From NCBI GenBank assembly GCA_046734315.1, contig JBKPQY010000055.1, forward strand, positions 1-13,733: a stretch of 13,733 bases of DNA. Reading direction: 5' to 3'. A program made the translations under genes and the position numbers. Below are positions 6,296-12,362 of the stretch, piece by piece. Position 1 is the first letter of the stretch; every line of letters starts with the position of its first letter. The notes below the pieces were generated by a model, which had not been told where the DNA came from, searched no databases, and worked only from the letters and a program-made list of their open reading frames with translations. This stretch comes from DASXRA01 sp046734315 (lineage in GTDB: Bacteria > Actinomycetota > Actinomycetes > Mycobacteriales > Jatrophihabitantaceae).

Positions 6296-7741
6296 TCAGA
6301 CTCCGGCGAGTGCGCTGGTGCGGCCGGACGCGACGGCGTCGGCGAGGGCGGCGTGGTCTTTCTCGGTCTGGTCGGCGTAGGTTTCGGCGAAGCCGGCGAG
6401 GGCTTGATCGAACTTGTCGGAGCTGCCGAGGTAGGCGGCGATCGCGATCCGATCGCCGGTGCGGGCGTGGGCGCGAGCCAGGGTCCAGCCGCACATGCGG
6501 CCGTATGTGGCCATCGACGCGGCGTCCAGGCGCTCGATCGGGACGGCGTATTTCCAGTCGCGCAGCTGCCGAACGTAGTAGTCGGCGGCCGGCCGGCCCG
6601 GTGGGGCGAGGCGGGTCCAGCCGAGGAAGATGTCGGTGGCGGCCTGCATCAGGCGCTGACCGACGACGACACGCTCGCCCTGGTTGGTGTACTCGCTCTC
6701 GCCGAGGTAGCCGGCGAGCACGGAGCGGTTGGCCTGTTTGGCCTGCAGGAGCAGCGGATCCAGGCCGTCGTCTGGCTCCATGAGCAGGATCCACGCTTCG
6801 GTGCCGACGCTGCCCACGCCGACGACCTTGCGGGCGATCCGGGTCAACCTGAATCGTTCGAGCAGGGTGCGACGGTCCGGTGGCAGGGTGCTCGCGTACT
6901 GGTCGATGAGGCTGCGGATGAAAGGGTAGAGGTCTTCGATGTTCAGCTCGCCGGCGAGTTCCTCGATCGGCACGATCAAGGGCGGATCACTGACGATACG
7001 GCGCTGCCCGTCGACCATCGTGGTCAGCTTCGCGACCGCCTGCGTGCTGTCCCGGGTGCGGGCCTTCGCCGCTTGTGCTTCGCTGGCGCGGACGGCCTTC
7101 TTCGGCAGCCTGGACTTGAACTCGTCGATCGCGTCCTCGACGTCGAAGCGGGAATACCACACAGCCAGAATCGGCATAGCGGCGAACTCGTGCATCGCCG
7201 TGCGATATGCAGAGGTGGTCGCCAGCGCGACCGTACGCCGGCGTTTGGCCGAGAGCCCGTTGTCGCGGCCGGCGATCGCCATGCTTGCGACGAGCCGCTT
7301 GACATCCCAATCGAACGGCCCGGGCAGGGTCTCGTCGAAGTCGTTGACGTCAAAGACCAGTCGGCGTTCGGGTGATCCGAACGCGCCGAAGTTGGCCAGG
7401 TGCGCGTCGCCGCAGAGCTGCACGCGCAATCCGGAGGTGGCGGTGCCGGCGAGGTCGAAAGCCATCGGCAGTGCAGCGCCGCGGAAGAAGGTGAACGGCG
7501 AAACGAGCATTCGGCCGTGCCGTACCGGCACCAGTTCGGGCACCCGCGACTCGTCCTGGCCGAGGATGAGGCCCACCGGATCCCGCGACGCATTCGTGGG
7601 CAGGTCGCGATGCGCCGAAAGCGGTGCGTGTTGCCGCGCCGCCTTCCCCGCGGCCACCCTCTCCTCGCGGCCCTGATGCGCTCCAGGTGGGCGGCCGGCT
7701 GCGGTCTGCGCGATGGACACATGCCGCTCGCTCACGGCCAC
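6296..7741 (-). CDS. DUF2252 kinase-like protein
   Basis: About 481 residues matching DUF2252, an uncharacterised family distantly related to protein-kinase-like phosphotransferases. Marks are the N-terminal VPELVPVRHGRMLVSPFTFF block, the catalytic-loop-like CGDAHLANFG (111-119) and the DVNDFDE (131-137) metal-binding-like motif, followed by WDVKRL. The C-terminal half contains WTLARAHARTGD, also typical of the family. No signal peptide or membrane helix is present; activity and substrate are unknown. Start: I chose GTG 7741 because GGTGG precedes it at about 6 nt and family similarity begins shortly after. GTG 7735 and ATG 7840 are alternatives. An in-frame extension up to 8017 would overlap the divergent DUF6529 gene and is not believed. 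It is convergent with the SDR gene, with 55 bp between stops. Confidence 0.88.
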   Translation of the reverse strand: MAVSERHVSIAQTAAGRPPGAHQGREERVAAGKAARQHAPLSAHRDLPTNASRDPVGLILGQDESRVPELVPVRHGRMLVSPFTFFRGAALPMAFDLAGTATSGLRVQLCGDAHLANFGAFGSPERRLVFDVNDFDETLPGPFDWDVKRLVASMAIAGRDNGLSAKRRRTVALATTSAYRTAMHEFAAMPILAVWYSRFDVEDAIDEFKSRLPKKAVRASEAQAAKARTRDSTQAVAKLTTMVDGQRRIVSDPPLIVPIEELAGELNIEDLYPFIRSLIDQYASTLPPDRRTLLERFRLTRIARKVVGVGSVGTEAWILLMEPDDGLDPLLLQAKQANRSVLAGYLGESEYTNQGERVVVGQRLMQAATDIFLGWTRLAPPGRPAADYYVRQLRDWKYAVPIERLDAASMATYGRMCGWTLARAHARTGDRIAIAAYLGSSDKFDQALAGFAETYADQTEKDHAALADAVASGRTSALAGV

Positions 7742-7744
7742 ATA

Positions 7745-7766
7745 CTGCCACCGCTTGTGGTGGCAG
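7745..7766. promoter_or_regulatory. Inverted repeat just upstream of the DUF2252 start
   Basis: CTGCCACC and GGTGGCAG are exact 8-bp complements around a 6-nt spacer, ending 3 nt before the chosen GTG on the minus strand. The right-hand arm read on the minus strand contains the presumed ribosome binding site GGTGG, so folding of the mRNA could hide it. A DNA operator is the other reading. Confidence 0.4.
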
Positions 7767-7847
7767 ACTCCGCTCTCGGTGCAGGCGCGGGACATCCGGC
7801 GCATATGGCGACACGGCGTCGAGCCCGTGTCTGCGCTCATGGGCCTT

Positions 7848-7890
7848 TTGACACCGCTGCGATTGCGGGGCCAGGGTCGGGGGCAGGAAA
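7848..7890 (+). promoter_or_regulatory. Candidate promoter and ribosome binding site for the DUF6529-Rieske operon
   Basis: A consensus -35 box TTGACA (7848-7853) is followed after 18 bp by CAGGGT (7872-7877), one base from the TANNNT form. The expected start of transcription is near 7884. The ribosome binding site AGGAAA (7885-7890) would then lie at the very 5' end of a short leader. The -10 box is weak, so confidence is limited. Confidence 0.35.
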
Positions 7891-7897
7891 CTGATGC

Positions 7898-8473
7898 GTG
7901 ATGTCGGCCGTGCGGAGGGACGTGTCGGCTGCAAGAGCACAGCGGGGGGCTCTTGTAGCGATGCTGCTCGTCGCCGCGGCGGTAGCGGTTTCCCTCGGCG
8001 TCTACGCCAAGGAGCATTCGCCCAGCGGGCGTCCGCTGTTCACGCTCGGGTTCTCAGGCATGCTGCAGATGAAGGTGTGGCTGAGCACCGCTGCAGTCGC
8101 GCTGCTTGCCGTGCAACTCGTCAGCGCCTTGTGGATGTGGGGCCGACTGCCGGCTGCGGGCGCGGCTCCCCGGTGGGTGGCTGTGGTGCATCGCTGGAGC
8201 GGCAGTGTTGCCTTCGTGCTCACCCTCCCGGTGGCGTTTCACTGCCTGTGGGCATTGGGTTTCGGCACTACGAACGCGCGGGTTGTCGTGCACAGCGCGG
8301 CTGGATGTCTGTTCTACGGCGCATACGCCGCCAAGATGCTCGGGTTGCGTCTGCGGAACTCGCCGAAATGGGTGATTCCGGTGCTCGGCGGCACCGTGAT
8401 GGCAATGCTGGTGTTGGCGTGGCTGACCGCGGCGGTGTGGTTCTTCACGCGGTCCGGCCTTCCGCTGACGTGA
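7898..8473 (+). CDS. DUF6529 membrane protein (cytochrome b561-like)
   Basis: A 191-residue polytopic membrane protein matching the DUF6529 pattern: LGVYAKEHSP, TLGFSGMLQMKVWLSTAA, VVHRWSGSVAFVLTLPVAFHCLW, VVVHSAAGCLFYGAYAAK and a final AWLTAAVWFF helix. About five transmembrane helices are visible, near residues 18-36, 54-76, 101-118, 131-146 and 157-182. Histidines 98, 115 and 132 are spaced by 17 residues in or next to helices and are good candidates for b-heme ligands, as in small b-type cytochromes; this is inference. Start: GTG 7898, or ATG 7901, after AGGAAA. The Rieske gene begins 12 bp downstream with its own Shine-Dalgarno sequence, so the two are surely co-transcribed. A likely role is passing electrons between the membrane quinone pool and the Rieske partner. 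Confidence 0.85.
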   Translation: MMSAVRRDVSAARAQRGALVAMLLVAAAVAVSLGVYAKEHSPSGRPLFTLGFSGMLQMKVWLSTAAVALLAVQLVSALWMWGRLPAAGAAPRWVAVVHRWSGSVAFVLTLPVAFHCLWALGFGTTNARVVVHSAAGCLFYGAYAAKMLGLRLRNSPKWVIPVLGGTVMAMLVLAWLTAAVWFFTRSGLPLT

Positions 8474-8485
8474 GCGGGGGTAGTC

Positions 8486-8935
8486 ATGTCCGACGTATTC
8501 ACATTCAGCCGCCGCTCCGGACTGCTGGGCCTGGGCGTGGCACTGGGTGCCGGCATCGCGGGATACGTGGTCGCACGCAACAGCCCTGCGGCCCGCGGAA
8601 AGGGTCTGACAACCGCCGCGAACGGCTACGGAGCCGCACCGACACAAGGTCGCCGACTCGCGGGGCTCGCGCAGGTACCGGTTGGTGGCGGGCTGATCCT
8701 TACCAGCGCCCCGATCGTGCTCACTCGCGGCAGCAACGGGACGGTCCACGCGTTCTCGGCGGTGTGTACCCACCAGGGCTGCACGGTGAGCTCGGTGCGC
8801 AACGGCGTGATCGGCTGCCCCTGCCACGGCAGCCGATTCGATGCGCAGACCGGGGCGGTCCTGGCTGGCCCTGCCCCGCGCCCGCTGCCGCCGATTGCAG
8901 TCGTCGTTCGCGGCGGCGAGATCTACACGTCCTGA
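8486..8935 (+). CDS. Membrane-anchored Rieske [2Fe-2S] protein
   Basis: A 149-residue protein with a Tat-like N-terminus (SRRSGLLGLG) and a hydrophobic helix at about residues 12-30, giving an extracytoplasmic Rieske domain. Box I C94-T-H96-Q-G-C99 and box II C111-P-C113-H114-G-S116 are complete. By analogy with known Rieske proteins, Cys94, His96, Cys111 and His114 bind the cluster, and Cys99-Cys113 form a disulfide. Intact boxes with the disulfide pair point to a high-potential cluster. The domain is small, without the insertions of bc1-complex QcrA proteins, and no cytochrome bc1 or oxygenase genes are nearby, so a stand-alone electron carrier for the adjacent DUF6529 protein is inferred. 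The start follows GGGGG and leaves 12 bp after the upstream stop. The tiny gene at 8945 follows. Confidence 0.93.
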   Translation: MSDVFTFSRRSGLLGLGVALGAGIAGYVVARNSPAARGKGLTTAANGYGAAPTQGRRLAGLAQVPVGGGLILTSAPIVLTRGSNGTVHAFSAVCTHQGCTVSSVRNGVIGCPCHGSRFDAQTGAVLAGPAPRPLPPIAVVVRGGEIYTS

Positions 8936-8944
8936 GGAGGAGCG

Positions 8945-9025
8945 ATGTGGTGGCGCGTGTTGCCGACGCTGCTGTGGGTCGCAGCGGCCGGGTTCGCGCT
9001 CGGCGCGCTCATCGCGCTGCGATGA
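8945..9025 (+). CDS. 26-residue single-pass membrane microprotein
   Basis: A 26-residue ORF starting MWWRVLPTLLWVAAAGFALG and ending in ALIALR before TGA. Almost the whole length is one hydrophobic helix, with Trp residues and an Arg at the N-terminal end and a terminal Arg. An excellent Shine-Dalgarno sequence (AGGAGGAG) lies between the Rieske stop (8935) and this ATG, 9 bp away, which is hard to explain unless the ORF is translated. The codons are rich in G/C at third positions. It is the third gene of the DUF6529-Rieske operon and may be a small structural subunit, like the tiny subunits of other respiratory complexes. This role is inference; I do not recognise a named family. Confidence 0.65.
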   Translation: MWWRVLPTLLWVAAAGFALGALIALR

Positions 9026-9183
9026 TCCGGAGCTCACGGGGTTTCGCCGATGAGGGTGTGGGCGACGCCTGGCGCTGAGTTGGGTGGGTCTGTTCGGCCA
9101 GTTTGAGGGCCCGATTGCTCCTGGTCGCCCATGGCCGTTTCTGCGCGCGACACCTGTTCGCTACCTTATGCACGCTTGCTCGT

Positions 9184-9197
9184 ACTCCGCGCGGAGT
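9184..9197. promoter_or_regulatory. 14-bp palindrome upstream of the phosphoesterase gene
   Basis: ACTCCGCGCGGAGT is a perfect palindrome ending 36 bp before the ATG at 9234. It could be a regulator site or a leader hairpin. No clear -35/-10 pair is visible; TACCTT at 9162-9167 is a weak -10 candidate that would put the palindrome in the leader. Confidence 0.25.
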
Positions 9198-9233
9198 GTG
9201 CTGGTGGCCCACATCGACGGCAGAGAGGTTCAG

Positions 9234-11072
9234 ATGTCTCGCAGAAGAACGAAGACGCTGATCGCTATCGGGGCGGTCGCGGCCACAGCGTTCGCGCTGG
9301 CTGTCGGCCCAGGCTCGGCCGCGTCGGCCGACCCGGGTCCCGCGACGACGACCCCGATCAAGCACCTGGTGGTGATCTTCCAGGAGAACGTCTCCTTCGA
9401 TCACTACTTCGGCACCTATCCGAACGCCGCGAATACGTCAGGGCAGCCCTTCACGGCGGCGCCGGGCACCCCATCGGTGGACGGGCTGACCGGCTCGCTG
9501 CTCACCGCGAACCCGAACGGCGTGAATCCGCGCCGATACGATCCGGCGAACGTCAACGACGTGCTCACCTGCGATCAGGACCACAACTACAGCGACGAGC
9601 AGGAAGCCTTCGACGGCGGCGCGATGGACAGGTTCCCGCAGACCGTCGGCACCGGCACGGGCAAGTCCCCTGAGGGCAACAACTGCGTCGCCGGTGACGT
9701 GATGAACTACTACGACGGCAACACCACCACGGCGCTCTGGAACTACGCGCAGCGCTACGCGATGAGCGACAACTCCTACGGCACCACGTTCGGGCCGTCC
9801 TCTCCGGGAGCGATCAACCTCGCGTCCGGTGACACGGGTGGCGTGGACATGACGCACACCGCGAACAACCCTTCGATCGCGACTGCTGCCGCCCCGAACG
9901 CGGATCTGACCGCCGACGGGCTTGGCGGCTTCTCGCTGACCAGTGACGCCCAGCCGTACTGGGACGACTGCTCGACCCGCGACGCCGTCGCGATGTCCGG
10001 CACCAACATCGGTGACGAACTCAACGCCGCCGGCCTGTCGTGGGGCTGGTTCCAGGGCGGATTCCGGCCGACCACGACGTTCGCCGACGCCGCCGCGGCC
10101 ACCGGGCACGCCGGGCAGCAGACATGGACGTTCATCGTCGACGAGTTCAAGAACGGTGGCTTCAACAACTCGGTACCGCACTCGTCGAACCAGGGGATCT
10201 GCGATGCCGTGCATCCGGTCGGTGCCGGCCTGACCGCGCCGCTCACCCCGGGCACCGGTCAGTACCGGTACAAGGACGACTACATCCCGCACCATGAGCC
10301 GTTCGAGTACTACGCCTCGACCGCCAACCCGCACCACCTCACGCTGCCCACCAGGGCCGACGGATCCTTGCCGGTCAAGGCGCTGCGCAGCATCGGCACC
10401 GACACTCAGCACTATGTCGACGGGCAGCCGCAGTTCGACACCCCCAACCACCAGTACGACATGAGCGACTTCGACCAGCTCGTCGGAGCGATCGGCTCCG
10501 GTGACCTGCCTCCGTCGGCGCTACCGGCGGTCAGCTTCCTGAAGGCCGGCGGCTACCAGGACGGGCACGGCGCATACTCCGACCCGATCGACGAGCAGCA
10601 GTTCGTTGTCAACGAGATCAACGCCCTGCAGAAGACCCCGGACTGGAACAGCACCGCGGTGATCATTGCGTACGACGACTCCGACGGCTGGTACGACCAC
10701 GCCTATTCCGGGGTGACCAACCCGTCCAGCTCGGTGGCCGACGCTCTCACGGGCACCGGCGCGTGCGGCACCGGTACGCCGCTCGCCGGCCAGCAGGGCC
10801 GCTGCGGCTACGGTCCGCGGATGCCGTTCCTGGTCATCTCGCCGTGGGCGAAGCGCAACGCGGTCGACCACACCCTGACCGATCAGTCCTCGATTCCGCG
10901 CTTCGTAGAGGACAACTGGTCACTGCCGCGCATCGCGGGCAGCTTCGACGCCGTGGCGGGCAGCCTGGACGGGCTGTTCAACTTTGCCGCCCAGAAGGGC
11001 AAGGGCGCCGCGTTCGGCAACGCACCCAACGCCGAGCCCTTCCTGCTTGACCCACTCACCGGCCAGCCGTAG
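9234..11072 (+). CDS. Secreted phosphoesterase (phospholipase C/acid phosphatase family)
   Basis: A 612-residue exported enzyme. MSRRRTKTL followed by a hydrophobic stretch and ASA|DP gives a signal peptide cut near residue 32. The mature N-terminus has HLVVIFQEN (44-52) and SFDHYFGTYP (54-63), the signature of the phosphoesterase family (Pfam PF04185) that includes bacterial phospholipases C and AcpA-type acid phosphatases. Glu51, Asn52, Asp481-Asp482 and Asp484 (YDDSDGWYDH) are likely metal ligands or active-site residues. MPFLVISPWAK near residue 535 is also typical. The protein lacks the C-terminal extra domains of phosphocholine-specific PLCs, so its substrate (phospholipid, phosphomonoester or teichoic-type polymer) is open. 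Start: ATG 9234 with AGAGAGG 6 nt upstream. An in-frame ATG at 9084 would bury the signal peptide. It has a separate transcript from the Rieske operon (208-bp gap) and hairpins after the stop. Confidence 0.93.
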   Translation: MSRRRTKTLIAIGAVAATAFALAVGPGSAASADPGPATTTPIKHLVVIFQENVSFDHYFGTYPNAANTSGQPFTAAPGTPSVDGLTGSLLTANPNGVNPRRYDPANVNDVLTCDQDHNYSDEQEAFDGGAMDRFPQTVGTGTGKSPEGNNCVAGDVMNYYDGNTTTALWNYAQRYAMSDNSYGTTFGPSSPGAINLASGDTGGVDMTHTANNPSIATAAAPNADLTADGLGGFSLTSDAQPYWDDCSTRDAVAMSGTNIGDELNAAGLSWGWFQGGFRPTTTFADAAAATGHAGQQTWTFIVDEFKNGGFNNSVPHSSNQGICDAVHPVGAGLTAPLTPGTGQYRYKDDYIPHHEPFEYYASTANPHHLTLPTRADGSLPVKALRSIGTDTQHYVDGQPQFDTPNHQYDMSDFDQLVGAIGSGDLPPSALPAVSFLKAGGYQDGHGAYSDPIDEQQFVVNEINALQKTPDWNSTAVIIAYDDSDGWYDHAYSGVTNPSSSVADALTGTGACGTGTPLAGQQGRCGYGPRMPFLVISPWAKRNAVDHTLTDQSSIPRFVEDNWSLPRIAGSFDAVAGSLDGLFNFAAQKGKGAAFGNAPNAEPFLLDPLTGQP

Positions 11073-11098
11073 CCAGAGAAACGGATCGCTCCAGTACA

Positions 11099-11144
11099 CG
11101 CGGATGCGGTCCGGTGCTTGTTCACAGCCCGGGCCGCATCCGCG
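11099..11144 (+). terminator. Terminator-like hairpin after the phosphoesterase gene
   Basis: CGCGGATGCGG (11099-11109) and CCGCATCCGCG (11134-11144) are exact 11-bp complements. The 24-nt loop can itself pair through CCGG elements. It begins 27 nt after the stop and is followed by GTATTCATT, a weak T-rich run. Confidence 0.65.
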
Positions 11145-11275
11145 GTATTCATTGACGGCGCACGGCCGATGCTGGCATCGTGCCTGCCGGAGCCCGCTCA
11201 CTATCGCGTCGACGGCGTTGCGACCGAGGCACATCGGTGTTCGAGCGCGTTTTGGCGTGACGGCGATGGACACAC

Positions 11276-11299
11276 CCTGAACCCGAGTGAGGGTTCAGG
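11276..11299. terminator. 9-bp stem hairpin in the phosphoesterase/PRC gap
   Basis: CCTGAACCC and GGGTTCAGG pair exactly around GAGTGA. There is no U tract. It sits between two convergent genes, so a bidirectional terminator is plausible. The right arm GGGTTCAGG recurs at 11447-11455, at the end of the PRC-barrel gene. Confidence 0.4.
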
Positions 11300-11328
11300 C
11301 CATTCCGATGTCTTGACAGATCACGCGC

Positions 11329-11350
11329 TGCCCCCGGCAGGATTCGAACC
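11329..11350 (-). other. tRNA 3'-end remnant (possible attachment site)
   Basis: On the minus strand this 22-bp stretch reads GGTTCGAATCC followed by TGCCGGGGGCA, exactly the T-loop, 3' T-stem and acceptor strand expected of an actinobacterial tRNA (an Arg-type tRNA beginning GCCCCCG would fit). The upstream T-stem half does not pair, and no D-arm, anticodon arm or 5' acceptor strand can be found, so it is not a functional tRNA. Such fragments arise as attachment-site copies when integrative elements insert into tRNA genes. Confidence 0.5.
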
Positions 11351-11387
11351 GGGTGGCAACCCTGCGATCGCTGCCCGCGATCGTCGA

Positions 11388-11430
11388 AAAGCCCAGGCGC
11401 AGCTCAGGAATGATGACGGTGCCGGGCTTT
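11388..11430 (-). terminator. Candidate terminator of the PRC-barrel gene
   Basis: On the minus strand AAAGCCC (11430-11424) pairs with GGGCTTT (11394-11388), giving GGGCTTTT at the 3' side, about 20 nt after the PRC-barrel stop. The loop is long (29 nt), though GGCGC/GCGCC segments can pair in the opposite orientation. A tighter hairpin, GATCGC-GGGCA-GCGATC, follows at about 11364-11382. Confidence 0.35.
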
Positions 11431-11450
11431 GCGCCGAGCGGTGAACGGGT

Positions 11451-11963
11451 TCAGGATCCGACGGGGGGCGCGGGCTTGTAGCGCCGCAGCCGGGGCGCCT
11501 GGGTCTTAGGCAGTCCCGGTACGCCGGGTACCTCGGGTGCGAGAACGTCGACCTCGGCGAGGTCGACCGGGTGTGAGCCGGTATCAACCAAGCCGACCAG
11601 GCCGGTCTCGCTGGCTTCGACGCCTGTGTGCGGGCCGGGGGCATCGGCGTCGCTGTAGCCGACGTTGTAGTGCGCGAACAGCGTCTGCTCCTGGTCCACG
11701 GTAAGCGGGACGTCGGGATCGTGGTGCGGGGCGAGGGCCAGGTCGTCCTTGCTGTACGGGACATATAGCCGTCCGTCGAGGTATCGGGCCTGGGCGAGCG
11801 GCACCAGGCATTGGTGGTTGCCGAAGATGCCCCTGCGCACGGAGACCCAGGTAGGTATCTCCGTCTCGTCGTCGACGAATAACCCACCGACCTTGCCCAG
11901 CCTCTCATCGTCCTCGTTGGTCACCTCGACGCCGTCGAGTCTGCTGTAGTCCGGGACAATCAC
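11451..11963 (-). CDS. PRC-barrel domain protein
   Basis: A 170-residue soluble protein. Residues 1-75 form a PRC-barrel: LDGVEVTNEDDERLGKVGGL, then FVDDETEIPTWVSVRRGIFG, and VPLAQARYLDGRLYVPYSKD. The segment DLALAPHHDPDVPLTVDQEQ with FAHYNVGYS is the usual follow-on of actinobacterial stress-type PRC proteins. The last 60 residues are a variable, Pro- and Val-rich tail ending RLRRYKPAPPVGS, not similar to anything I know. The PRC-barrel is a small beta-barrel for protein or RNA contacts, first known in photosynthetic reaction-centre subunit H and RimM. Start: GTG 11963 with AGGAG 5 nt upstream. The frame stays open to 12137 but without conservation. The gene is divergent from the DoxX-like gene across about 400 bp. 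Confidence 0.88.
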   Translation of the reverse strand: MIVPDYSRLDGVEVTNEDDERLGKVGGLFVDDETEIPTWVSVRRGIFGNHQCLVPLAQARYLDGRLYVPYSKDDLALAPHHDPDVPLTVDQEQTLFAHYNVGYSDADAPGPHTGVEASETGLVGLVDTGSHPVDLAEVDVLAPEVPGVPGLPKTQAPRLRRYKPAPPVGS

Positions 11964-12362
11964 GTGGTCTCCTAAGTCCGGCCTGATCACGGCGTGGTCC
12001 AAATCGGCGGTAGTTGGCGCGGAGCGATCCTGGTTTAGCCACGGGTTTCGCCGTGGCAGCCAGCCCAGCGGACGCTTCCGATGACCTGCCCAGGTGCTTT
12101 CCCAGGGTGGCTGGATGAATAACGTCTGTGCTCGCATCCGGTGGCGCGTCAGGTATCACCGGTGCGGCGGCTGCGCAGGTAGATCGGCCGGCAGGGCCGA
12201 CATGGCTGCCGACGCGGTCTACGCACCACGCCGAGCCGATGCGGCGATGCGCCACCGCTACACCGAGGCGATCCGACCGCCGGCATATCTGGCCGCCATT
12301 GTGGGTATGACGGAAGGTAATAGGGGGACGCAAGATCGTCCGCCGAGGTCTAAGGAGGGGTC
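11964..12362. other. Divergent intergenic region, no confident gene
   Basis: 399 bp between the PRC-barrel and DoxX-like starts. It holds a hairpin GCCACGG-GTTTCG-CCGTGGC at 12038-12057 and presumably both promoters. GGGTAT at 12303-12308 resembles a -10 box of SigB/SigF-type stress sigma factors, but no matching GTTT lies at the right distance. A 54-codon plus-strand ORF (ATG 12202, AGGG 6 nt upstream) ends in a 4-bp GTGA overlap with the next gene. Its first half has coding-like third positions and its second half does not, so I leave it unannotated. The strong ribosome binding site AAGGAGG at 12353-12359 serves the next gene. Confidence 0.5.

Noticed and set aside
7742..8017. N-terminal extension of the DUF2252 frame to 8017
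   Set aside because: It would run antisense into the DUF6529 gene and its promoter, and the added residues do not resemble the family.
9084..9233. Earlier start for the phosphoesterase at 9084
   Set aside because: It would place 50 residues before a normal signal peptide. The ATG at 9234 has a clear ribosome binding site.
9026..9233. PhoP (PHO-box) direct repeats before the phosphoesterase
   Set aside because: GTTCGGC and GTTCGCT occur but not as adjacent 11-bp direct repeats of GTTCACC type.
11329..11410. Complete tRNA gene on the minus strand
   Set aside because: Only the T-loop to acceptor part is present. The 5' T-stem half mispairs, and no cloverleaf arms or 5' acceptor strand are found.
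11118..11444. 108-codon plus-strand ORF after the phosphoesterase
   Set aside because: It contains LPPAGFEPGG, the well-known false translation of antisense tRNA 3' ends, and crosses two hairpins.
12303..12308. SigB/SigF-type promoter (GGGTAT) for the DoxX-like gene
   Set aside because: No GTTT-like -35 element is found 12-18 bp upstream.
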